From JBCDAP01 sp038747915 (GTDB lineage Bacteria > Planctomycetota > Phycisphaerae > Phycisphaerales > UBA1924): DNA of 64,000 bases. The translations under genes and the position numbers were made by a program. The stretch spans positions 1 through 64,000 of the forward strand of contig JBCDJJ010000003.1 in assembly GCA_038747915.1 (NCBI GenBank), given 5' to 3'. Below are positions 45,545 through 52,555 of the stretch, one piece after another; positions within the stretch are counted from its first letter, which is position 1; each line of letters begins with the position of its first letter. The notes beneath the pieces were generated by a model. The model did not search any database. It had not been told where the DNA came from and saw nothing but the letters and a program-made list of their open reading frames with translations.

Positions 45545-46534
45545 ATGACCAACGTCGAATCCGAATCCGCGGTCCGGCGCACCCACGCCATCGAGTTCGA
45601 GGCCTCCGAGGACTTCGTGCTCACCGCCGAGGTGCAGGCGATCACCGAGCGAGCCCTGGCGTACCTTGCGGCGGGCTACGGCATTCATCTCGCGGGCCCG
45701 GCTGGAACGGGAAAGACAACGCTCGCGTTTCATATCGCGGCGCAGCTCGGCAACCCGATCACGCTCGTGCACGGCAATGATGAGTTCGGCAGCTCCGACC
45801 TCGTCGGCCGTGACACGGGCTACGCGCGCTCGAGCGTGGTCGACAACTTCATCCACTCGGTGCTCAAGACCGAGGAGCGGGTTGACATCGCCTGGTCGGA
45901 CAATCGGCTGACCACCTGCTGCGAGCAGGGGCACACGCTGGTGTACGACGAGTTCAACCGGACGAGCCCCGAGGCCAACAACATCCTGCTGAGCGTGCTC
46001 GAGGAGGGCATTCTCGATCTCCCGCGGTCCGACGGCGGCGAGCAGTACCTCGAGGTGCACCCGAACTTTCGTTGCATCCTGACATCTAATCCTGAGGAGT
46101 ACGCCGGTGTACATCGGACGCAGGATGCGCTGCTCGACCGTGTCGTGACGCTCGATGTCGGTCATTACGATGAGGAGACCGAGACGCGGATCACCGCGGC
46201 CAAATCAAATCTGGACCTTGTTGATGCGGCCACCATTGTGGAGTTGGTCCGCACCATGCGGCAGGTGGGCGAGAGCCCGACACGCCCGACGATCCGGGCC
46301 GCCATCGCGATCGCACGTGTGTGCGCTGCCAGGGGGGCCAGCATCGATGCACACGACCGGTTCTTCCGCGCGGTCTGTCATGATGTGCTGCTCGGCGCAC
46401 TGCGCACGGGCGGGTCCGGCCGCGGGGTGACCGCGAAGAAACTCGATGAGCTGATCGATCTCGTGCGGCAGGCTCGGGCGGTGGCCCCGCCGAAGCGGCT
46501 CGAGCGCACGGAGGCACGCGATGCGGCGGCATGA
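45545..46534 (+). CDS. gvpN: Gas vesicle ATPase GvpN
   Basis: This 329-residue MoxR-type AAA+ ATPase is needed for gas vesicle growth in other bacteria. Walker A GPAGTGKTT lies near residue 49 (HLAGPAGTGKTTLAFHIA), Walker B is HTLVYDEFNRTSPEANNILL, sensor 1 is RCILTSNPEEYAGVHRTQDALLDR, and the GNDEFGSSDLVGRDTGY segment is diagnostic of GvpN. The start ATG at 45545 was chosen over a GC-rich upstream extension because it opens directly on the conserved region. It is preceded by a 140-bp gap from the Pro/Ala-rich gene. Confidence 0.94.
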   Translation: MTNVESESAVRRTHAIEFEASEDFVLTAEVQAITERALAYLAAGYGIHLAGPAGTGKTTLAFHIAAQLGNPITLVHGNDEFGSSDLVGRDTGYARSSVVDNFIHSVLKTEERVDIAWSDNRLTTCCEQGHTLVYDEFNRTSPEANNILLSVLEEGILDLPRSDGGEQYLEVHPNFRCILTSNPEEYAGVHRTQDALLDRVVTLDVGHYDEETETRITAAKSNLDLVDAATIVELVRTMRQVGESPTRPTIRAAIAIARVCAARGASIDAHDRFFRAVCHDVLLGALRTGGSGRGVTAKKLDELIDLVRQARAVAPPKRLERTEARDAAA

Positions 46535-46564
46535 GTCGACGCGATCGCCCCAAGGACGCCTGGC

Positions 46565-46891
46565 ATGAGCGGACCACCACGCGGACTCAACTCGATCAAG
46601 ACAGCGGCGGGCGCCCGCGGCCGCGGTGCGCGTCTCTCGTCGATCTACTCGCGCATCCTGACGCTCGAACTCGAGCACGAGCGGCGCGCCATGGAGCGAG
46701 AGAACGCCATGCGCCGCGTGAGTTCCGCGGAGATCCGTATGAAGCGGATCGAGGCCGAACTCGCGGCCCTTCGCGACCTCGCCGACAGCGCGGCCCGTGA
46801 CACGGACGCGGCAGACCTTCGTACAGCGGAGATCCGCGATGTCAAGCCTGTTGTGATGACCAAGCCCGATCGCGTCCGCCACCGGTACTGA
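46565..46891 (+). CDS. gvpV: GvpV-like coiled-coil protein
   Basis: This 108-residue protein has a basic N-terminus (PPRGLNSIKTAAGARGRGARLS) followed by a long helix, SSIYSRILTLELEHERRAMERE and RRVSSAEIRMKRIEAELAAL. This resembles GvpV proteins, which share a K-T/L-E-M/H-E-x-x-R-R helix and an I-E-A-E-x-A-x-L end. The assignment rests on motif memory and is only moderately certain. It lies 30 bp after gvpN. GvpV is a minor accessory protein of unclear role. Confidence 0.55.
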   Translation: MSGPPRGLNSIKTAAGARGRGARLSSIYSRILTLELEHERRAMERENAMRRVSSAEIRMKRIEAELAALRDLADSAARDTDAADLRTAEIRDVKPVVMTKPDRVRHRY

Positions 46892-46908
46892 ACACGAGAG
46901 CGAACCAC

Positions 46909-47226
46909 ATGAAGATCAACTGCATCCACTGCGGGCACAACTTCTCGATCGATGCCGCGTACGACGACTACGAGGGTCTCGTCCGGTGTTCGACGTGTGG
47001 GGGCTTGCTCGAGATCAAGACATCCAGCGGTGCGTTGCGCGCCGTTCGCCCCGGCGCCATCCATGGCTCGGCACAACATGCGCCCGCCGAGACATCAACG
47101 ACCGATCCCGAGGTTGAGCAGATGCGCCGTGAACTCGAGCGTCTGACGGCGGAGGTCCGCGAGGCGGCAGCGGAGGCGGTCCCGGCTCCCGAGTCGCCGT
47201 CGGGCCGTGCGGTCAAGCCGCTCTAA
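46909..47226 (+). CDS. MJ0042-type zinc-ribbon protein
   Basis: This 105-residue protein has an N-terminal zinc ribbon with two Cys pairs: CIHCGHNF at about residues 5-12 and CSTCGGLLEI at about 27-36. The central region is disordered, and a C-terminal helix (VEQMRRELERLTAEVREAAAE) may form a coiled coil. Such MJ0042-like ribbons are common in planctomycetes and related bacteria at the ends of membrane or signalling proteins, but here it stands alone inside the gas vesicle cluster. The role is unknown. Confidence 0.7.
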   Translation: MKINCIHCGHNFSIDAAYDDYEGLVRCSTCGGLLEIKTSSGALRAVRPGAIHGSAQHAPAETSTTDPEVEQMRRELERLTAEVREAAAEAVPAPESPSGRAVKPL

Positions 47227-47275
47227 TGTGATTCATGAACTGGCAGGTCACCCCAGCGAGTACGAGCGAGAACCG

Positions 47276-48103
47276 ATGAGCGACGAATTGCATGGCCTGT
47301 ACTTCTACGGCATCGCACGCGGCGCCACCGTGGCTGAGCAACTCGCTGGGGCGCCGAGCGGCCTCGACGGGCGCCCGGTGTTCGCGGTTGTTGCGGGCGC
47401 ACTCGCAGCGATCGTCAGCCTTGCGCCGGATGGCCGTCTCCGCCCGCAGCGTCGGGCGCTCGGCGCCCATCAGAGCGTGCTCAAGCACATCGGTGCACGC
47501 GGGCCAGCTCTGCCGGCATCGTTCGGCGTGATCGCGCCGAGCAGCGGGGGGCTCGCAGCGGTGCTGCGGGCCAATGCGGACACACTCGACGAGCAGCTCA
47601 CAGAGACCGCGGGGTGTGTCGAGATGGGTGTGAAGCTCCGATGGGACGTCGACAACGTATTCGCCGACTTCGTCGATCGGTACGAGGTGCTCCGTGAGGC
47701 GCGCGTGGGTATCGCTGAGGGAGCGGCCAGCCGGGACGAACTCATCGAGATCGGTCAGTTGTTCGAGCGGCTACAGGGCACCGAGCGCGACGAGGCACTC
47801 GCTGCGGTCCGTGGCACGATCGACACGGCCGCGCGCCGGGTCGTCGCCAACCCGCCGCGAAGCGAGAACGAGGTGCTGAACATCGCGTGCCTGGTTGAGC
47901 GCGACCGCGAAGACGGATTCGATGCAGCGGTGCAGCGGGCCGCGGAGTCGTTCGATGAACGGTTCGCCTTCGAGATTAGTGGGCCATGGCCGCCGTTCAA
48001 CTTCGTCTCCCTCCGTCTCGAGTTCGATCACGATGCCTCGGGCGACGAGGCGGCGTTCGAGGTGATCGGTGAGCCGCACGTCGAAGTGAGCGAGGCCGCC
48101 TGA
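47276..48103 (+). CDS. Gas vesicle protein GvpF/GvpL family (first copy)
   Basis: This 275-residue protein has the GvpL/GvpF family plan: an N-terminal part (GLYFYGIARGATVAEQL, then PVFAVVAGALAAIVSL and ALPASFGVIAP), a long helix, and the C-terminal box FEISGPWPPFNFVSLRLEF. GvpF binds GvpA in early assembly in other organisms. The start ATG 47276 was selected because it starts the family sequence. Its stop overlaps the gvpG start by one base. A second copy lies at 54715. GvpF and GvpL cannot be told apart here. Confidence 0.88.
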   Translation: MSDELHGLYFYGIARGATVAEQLAGAPSGLDGRPVFAVVAGALAAIVSLAPDGRLRPQRRALGAHQSVLKHIGARGPALPASFGVIAPSSGGLAAVLRANADTLDEQLTETAGCVEMGVKLRWDVDNVFADFVDRYEVLREARVGIAEGAASRDELIEIGQLFERLQGTERDEALAAVRGTIDTAARRVVANPPRSENEVLNIACLVERDREDGFDAAVQRAAESFDERFAFEISGPWPPFNFVSLRLEFDHDASGDEAAFEVIGEPHVEVSEAA

Positions 48104-48333
48104 TGTTCATCGTCGACGACATCCTGTTCTCTCCCGCGAAGGGCTTCATGTGGATCATGCGCGAGCTGCACAAGGCGGCGAGTCAGGAGCTCGAGTCCGA
48201 GGCGGACCGCATTACAGCGGAGCTCTCGAGTCTGTACATGCGGCTCGAGACCGGTGAGATCACCGAGGACGAGTTCGACGAGCGCGAGACCGAGCTGCTC
48301 GACCGCCTAGACGAGCTGCAGGCAGAGGAGTAG
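48103..48333 (+). CDS. gvpG: Gas vesicle protein GvpG
   Basis: This 76-residue protein begins FIVDDILFSPAKGFMWIMRELHKAA and continues with an acidic coiled coil (TGEITEDEFDERETELLDRLDELQAEE). This is the characteristic GvpG arrangement: a hydrophobic N-terminus, then a helix with the EITEDEFDERE box. GvpG is a small accessory protein that works with GvpF/L. It overlaps the gvpF/L gene by one base (TGATG), so translation is coupled. Confidence 0.92.
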   Translation: MFIVDDILFSPAKGFMWIMRELHKAASQELESEADRITAELSSLYMRLETGEITEDEFDERETELLDRLDELQAEE

Positions 48334-48338
48334 GCACG

Positions 48339-50321
48339 ATGTCGAGGGATGCCGGGCGACCCCCGCGATTCATCGAAGACGATCGGCTCGCGATGCTCCT
48401 GTTCGGTGGCAAGGGTGGTGTCGGCAAGACGACCTCCGCTTGCGCCGCAGCGGTGCGCCTCGCGATGGATCGTCCTCAGACGAGCGTCACGCTCATCTCC
48501 ACCGATCCGGCGCACAGCACGAGCGATTGCCTCGGCGATACGGACGATCTTCCAGAGAACCTCGAGCTTGTCGAGCTTGATTCGGCTGCGGAGCAGGCTG
48601 CATTTATCTCCGAGCACGCGGATCAGCTGCGTGAGATCGCACTCCGCGGCACGTTCTTCGATGAGGAGGATGTCGACACATTCCTCGAACTCGCGGTGCC
48701 GGGTGCGGATGAGCTGATGGCGTTCCTGACACTGGCGCACCACGCGGAGCGCATCGAGAACTCGCCGGGAGAGCCACGCGTGGTCGTGGTCGACACCGCC
48801 CCGACCGGCCACACGCTCCGGCTGCTCGCGATGCCCGATCTGGTCGATCGATGGCTCGGCGCACTCGATGCCTTGCTCGCCAAGCACCGGTTCATGGCTT
48901 CGGCGTTCGGGTCAACGGGTGTGGATGAGGTCGAGCTGTTCCTTGCTCGGGTGACCGGGCAGGCCGAGTGCTTTGGCCGATTGTTGCGTGACGGTTCACG
49001 GTGTCAGTTCGTGCCGGTGTTCACACCCGAATCGCTCGCGGTGGCCGAGACGAATCGCTTAGTGACCGAACTCGAGCGGCTGGGCGTGGCATGCGACGAG
49101 GCGGTGCTGAACCGGCTTGTGCCGTCAGGTGAAGGCGACCTTGGCGAAGCGATTCGCGCCGCGCAGCATCGCCAGCTCTCGGCGCTCGATGATTCGGTGC
49201 TCTGCCTCGACATCTGGGGACTGCCGGTGGCCCCGAGCGAGCCTGTGGGTCGGGCAGCACTTGCATCGTTGTGGGACCCGGGGCTTGCACCGGGCGGCAT
49301 CACCGCGTGGCTTGCGAGCGATGTCGAACACGAGCCCGCGGAGGCACCGCGCGTCATGCAGGGCCGCGCATTGTCGCTTGATCCCAAGCGTCGGCTGCTG
49401 CTCGTGGCGGGTAAGGGCGGGGTGGGGAAGACGACGGTCGCATGCGCCGCGGCGATGGCCCTTGCTGCGGCGCGAAAGAAGGGCGATGTGCTCGTCGTCT
49501 CAACGGACCCTGCGCACTCGGTGGGTGATTGCTACGGCGTGTCGCTCACCGGGGAGCCGATCGAGATCGTGCCGCGCCTGCGAGCGATGGAGATCGACGC
49601 CGAGGCAGAGTTTGATCGGTTCCGTGAGCAGTACGAGCAGGAGATCGACGCGGCCCTCGGCTCCCTGATCGAGGGGGGCGACCTGACGTTCGATCGCGAG
49701 GCGATGTCTCGACTCGTGGATCTCGCGCCGCCGGGCATCGATGAGCTGATGGCCCTCGTACGCATCATCGACGAGCTCGACGGGGTCGTCGGCCGCACCA
49801 TCGTGTTCGATACCGCGCCGACCGGGCACCTGCTCCGCCTGCTCGAGACGCCGGAGCTGGTCGAGTCGTGGCTAGCCGGCGTCTTCAAGCTCATGCTGAA
49901 GTACGAGTCGGTCGTTCGGGTCCCCCGGTTGCGTGATCGGTTGATCGAGCTGAGCAAGGGGATCAAGTCCGTGCGCACGATGCTGGGCACCGCAAAGTCG
50001 TCGTCACTCGTCGCGGTTTCCATCCCCACAAGACTGGCGGTCGAGGAGCTGAGCGATCTCGCACTCGCGATCCGTTCCATGGGTGTGGCCTTGGCGGGGG
50101 TGGTGATCAACCGGTGTACACCGGATGGTGGGGGTGTCATCCTGAGCGGACAGGCCGAGGCGGAGCGCCACTGGATCGAGGTGGCCCGACGTGCGGTGCC
50201 GGATGCTGCACCGATATGCCTTACATGGGGGGGTGAGCCGGTGGGGATCGAGCGCCTTGGTGCGCTCGGGCGCGAACTCTTTGCTGTGCACCGTGGTGGT
50301 CTGCTTTCCTCAGCCGCATGA
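48339..50321 (+). CDS. Tandem Get3/ArsA-type ATPase (double-length)
   Basis: This 660-residue protein has two ArsA/Get3/TRC40-like halves. The first P-loop is GGKGGVGKTTSACAAA (residues 23-38) and the second AGKGGVGKTTVACAAA (about residue 357). Both halves carry the STDPAHS box and the DTAPTGHTLRLL/DTAPTGHLLRLL switch, so both sites look intact. The two halves are linked by about 40 residues. It resembles ArsA in length, but no arsB, arsC or arsR is near. In this cluster a Get3-like membrane-protein or gas-vesicle-protein chaperone role is more likely, though unproved. It starts 5 bp after gvpG. Confidence 0.8.
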   Translation: MSRDAGRPPRFIEDDRLAMLLFGGKGGVGKTTSACAAAVRLAMDRPQTSVTLISTDPAHSTSDCLGDTDDLPENLELVELDSAAEQAAFISEHADQLREIALRGTFFDEEDVDTFLELAVPGADELMAFLTLAHHAERIENSPGEPRVVVVDTAPTGHTLRLLAMPDLVDRWLGALDALLAKHRFMASAFGSTGVDEVELFLARVTGQAECFGRLLRDGSRCQFVPVFTPESLAVAETNRLVTELERLGVACDEAVLNRLVPSGEGDLGEAIRAAQHRQLSALDDSVLCLDIWGLPVAPSEPVGRAALASLWDPGLAPGGITAWLASDVEHEPAEAPRVMQGRALSLDPKRRLLLVAGKGGVGKTTVACAAAMALAAARKKGDVLVVSTDPAHSVGDCYGVSLTGEPIEIVPRLRAMEIDAEAEFDRFREQYEQEIDAALGSLIEGGDLTFDREAMSRLVDLAPPGIDELMALVRIIDELDGVVGRTIVFDTAPTGHLLRLLETPELVESWLAGVFKLMLKYESVVRVPRLRDRLIELSKGIKSVRTMLGTAKSSSLVAVSIPTRLAVEELSDLALAIRSMGVALAGVVINRCTPDGGGVILSGQAEAERHWIEVARRAVPDAAPICLTWGGEPVGIERLGALGRELFAVHRGGLLSSAA

Positions 50322-50379
50322 CGAGCCGATAACCGCTATCGATCGGTCCCGTGTTGTCGTCCTTTGGGAGTTCGTCTCG

Positions 50380-50613
50380 ATGCCGCGCACGCGTCTTCAC
50401 CAAGTAGCTCGTTCGTCCGGGAGGGCGCGGTGTATCGAGCCGCAGGAGACGATCCTGTGCGACGCGCTTGACCGTGTGCTCAGTGTCGGTGTGGCGGCGC
50501 GTGGCGACCTCGTGATCGCTGTGGCGGATGTGCCGCTGATCAAGCTGAGCCTGGGTGTGTTGCTGGCCTCGGTCGAGACCGCCGAGGGCCGGATCGAGAG
50601 GGGGACACGATGA
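50380..50613 (+). CDS. GvpA-family minor gas vesicle protein (GvpJ/M/S-like)
   Basis: This 77-residue protein contains the Pfam gas-vesicle core in diverged form: ILCDALDRVLSVGVAARGDLVIAVADVPLIKLSLGVLLASVETAE. The pattern LDRVL-x-x-GV-x-x-x-G-D matches GvpJ/GvpM/GvpS minor subunits more than the main GvpA. The N-terminal 20 residues are basic. It overlaps the gvpK start (ATGA). Minor GvpA paralogues are thought to cap or nucleate the vesicle in other organisms. Confidence 0.82.
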   Translation: MPRTRLHQVARSSGRARCIEPQETILCDALDRVLSVGVAARGDLVIAVADVPLIKLSLGVLLASVETAEGRIERGTR

Positions 50614-50957
50614 CCCGATGCCCGACCGAACTCGAACCGCTGCTCTCGGCGCTGGAAGACGTGACCGCGGTGGACGACTCCGAGGCGGATGCCTCGCCGC
50701 GGCTCAACGTCGACCCCGCGGATGTGAAAAAGGGGCTCGGTCAGCTCGTGCTGACCGTGGTCCGGCTGCTGCACGAGCTGCTCGAGCGTCAGGCGATCCG
50801 TCGGATCGAGTCGGGCTCGCTGACCGATGACGAGGCCGACCGACTCGGCACGACGATGAAGCTCCAAGCCGAGGAGATCGAGAAGCTCGCCGGCTACTTC
50901 GGGCTGCGCACCGAAGATCTGAACATGGACCTCGGCCCCCTCGGCAAGTTGATGTAA
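50610..50957 (+). CDS. gvpK: Gas vesicle protein GvpK
   Basis: This 115-residue protein has the GvpK core: LNVDPADVKKGLGQLVLTVVRLLHELLERQAIRRIESGSLTDDEADRLGTTMKLQAEEIEKLAGYFGL, then DLNMDLGPLGKLM. The RLLHELLERQAIRRIESG and LT-D-E-x-E-R-L-G-x-x-M stretches are diagnostic. It starts inside the stop of the preceding GvpA-family gene (ATGA overlap). GvpK is an accessory protein essential in several bacteria. Confidence 0.95.
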   Translation: MTRCPTELEPLLSALEDVTAVDDSEADASPRLNVDPADVKKGLGQLVLTVVRLLHELLERQAIRRIESGSLTDDEADRLGTTMKLQAEEIEKLAGYFGLRTEDLNMDLGPLGKLM

Positions 50958-50967
50958 GGCGCGTGCG

Positions 50968-51360
50968 ATGGCGATTCAGCAGGGTGGCCCGACCCACCTG
51001 AGCACAACCAACATCGCGGACCTACTCGAGCGTGTGCTCGACAAGGGTGTGGTCATCGCGGGTGATGTCAAGCTCAAGCTGCTCGACATTGAACTTCTCA
51101 CGATTCAGCTCCGTTTGGTGGTGTGCTCGGTCGACAAGGCGCAGCAGATGGGCATCGACTGGTGGTCGCAGACCAAATCGCTGTGCGCACCGGAGGAGAC
51201 ACCACCGATCGAGGCGGGTACAGAGGCCGAGACCAAGCCCGCGCTGCCGTCGCCCGAAGAGCACGAGGCGCTGCAGCAACGAGTGGAGGAGCTTCAACAG
51301 CAACTCGAGCAGATCCAAACCGAGCAGCAGACCCCCTGGCGGAGACCCAAGACCCCATGA
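50968..51360 (+). CDS. gvpJ: Gas vesicle protein GvpJ-like with coiled-coil extension
   Basis: This 130-residue protein has a GvpA/GvpJ domain (about residues 14-65, NIADLLERVLDKGVVIAGDVKLKLLDIELLTIQLR), the motif usual for GvpJ. A C-terminal extension (about 70-130) rich in Gln and Glu (LQQRVEELQQQLEQIQTEQQ) is probably a coiled coil, which main GvpA proteins lack. It follows gvpK by 10 bp and ends in an ATGA overlap with the next gene. Confidence 0.88.
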   Translation: MAIQQGGPTHLSTTNIADLLERVLDKGVVIAGDVKLKLLDIELLTIQLRLVVCSVDKAQQMGIDWWSQTKSLCAPEETPPIEAGTEAETKPALPSPEEHEALQQRVEELQQQLEQIQTEQQTPWRRPKTP

Positions 51361-51986
51361 TCGCCCGTGAGGCGCCCGGAGAGCGCCGACTCGTTGTCAT
51401 CCCGATGCTGCACACCGAGACGGACCTCGGCGAGCTATCAGACCGTGTTCGGCGTGAGACCGTCGCCCATGCCGGTCGACGAGCGTGGGAGCGCAAGCAG
51501 CGTGCGATCGAGCGGCTATGGAGCGAGATCACCGAATGGTCGGAGCGTGTTGCGATCCCTGAGGCCGGCATGCGGCTCTACCAGGATGGTCTGCCGGTCT
51601 GCGGACCGGGCGAGCGCGATGTCACGCGCACCATCGTGGAGGATCTCGGTACACGCGGGAGCCTGAACCATCGCATCCTGCTGAGTCTCATCGAGCGCGG
51701 GGCGACGCTCGAGGGCACCGAGTCGCCAGAGTTGCTGCTCGCCGAGTATCGCTTGGCCCGGGGCGAGGCGGAGCAGGATGGTGATGGCACCCCCGCTGCG
51801 CACGATCTGCTCGAGCAACGTGACCGGTTCATCGCGCAGCGCATCGATGCCACGCTCGAGCCTCACCAGGTCGGCGTGCTGTTCATCGGGTATTTGCACA
51901 ACATCCCGCCGCACCTGCCCGCAGGCATCACGGTCGAGCACCCCTTCGACGTTGCCGAGGCCCTCAGCCAAGGAGCACACGCATGA
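51357..51986 (+). CDS. Unknown conserved-context protein in the gas vesicle cluster
   Basis: This 209-residue protein is not recognised. It begins with a beta-strand-like segment (RLVVIPMLHTETDLGELSDRV), then a charged helix (RKQRAIERLWSEITEWSERV), then a region with YQDGLPVCGPGERDVTRTIVEDLGTRGSLNHRIL, and ends with VGVLFIGYLHNIPPHLPAGITVEHPFD. The Gly-rich end and the early IPMLHTETD suggest an alpha/beta fold, possibly enzymatic, but no motif can be named. It is translationally coupled on both sides (ATGA overlaps with gvpJ and the Hsp20-like gene). Confidence 0.7.
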   Translation: MIAREAPGERRLVVIPMLHTETDLGELSDRVRRETVAHAGRRAWERKQRAIERLWSEITEWSERVAIPEAGMRLYQDGLPVCGPGERDVTRTIVEDLGTRGSLNHRILLSLIERGATLEGTESPELLLAEYRLARGEAEQDGDGTPAAHDLLEQRDRFIAQRIDATLEPHQVGVLFIGYLHNIPPHLPAGITVEHPFDVAEALSQGAHA

Positions 51987-52519
51987 GCACCGCCAACACC
52001 CCACCCGGATCGTCCGGCCACCCGTCGGGCGGCCAGCCCGCAGGGTTCCTTGATGGTCTAACTCGGCTGCTTCACACGATCGGCGAGCTCGCGGACAAGG
52101 GTGCCGAGCTGAAAGAGTCCGGACTGTTCGAGACAGAGTCGGGCAAGCAGGGCCGCGTGAACGTCGGCTTCTCGATCCGCACCGCGGGGACCGGTCAACC
52201 GGGCGAGGGCGGGCTCAAGGTCGAGCCGTTTGGCAACGTGCGGCGCAACCGCGAGACGGGCGAGGCGGAACTCGCTGCGGTGCGCGAACCGATCGTCGAT
52301 GTGTTCGACGAGGAGGGCGAAGCGCTGCGTGTGGTGGCCGAACTGCCCGGTATCGATGAGAGCCAGGTGACTCTCCGCGCCGATGGGCGCACGCTCGTGC
52401 TCGAGGCCGAGGATGGCTCGAAGCGCTACCACGCCGAGGTCGAGCTCCCCCGCGAGGTGCGCGTGGAGGAGGCATCGATCTCGTGCAATAACGGGATCGC
52501 GGAGATCACCTTTTCTTGA
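51983..52519 (+). CDS. gvpH: Gas vesicle-associated Hsp20-like protein (GvpH)
   Basis: This 178-residue protein has a Gly/Pro-rich start, a helix with LTRLLHTIGELADKGAELKESG that is typical of GvpH, and an alpha-crystallin/Hsp20-like C-terminal domain (about residues 95-178: REPIVDVFDEEGEALRVVAELPGI, then VTLRADGRTLVLEAED and a terminal EITFS). GvpH is thought to be a chaperone for gas vesicle proteins. The start overlaps the previous stop by four bases (ATGA). Confidence 0.88.
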   Translation: MSTANTPPGSSGHPSGGQPAGFLDGLTRLLHTIGELADKGAELKESGLFETESGKQGRVNVGFSIRTAGTGQPGEGGLKVEPFGNVRRNRETGEAELAAVREPIVDVFDEEGEALRVVAELPGIDESQVTLRADGRTLVLEAEDGSKRYHAEVELPREVRVEEASISCNNGIAEITFS

Positions 52520-52555
52520 GCGTGTGGACCACGCCTGTATCACGATGAGTCGGAG

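Noticed and set aside
48339..50321. Arsenite efflux ATPase ArsA
   Set aside because: No arsB, arsC, arsD or arsR is nearby and the gene sits tightly inside the gas vesicle operon. The fold family is right, but the arsenic role is not supported.
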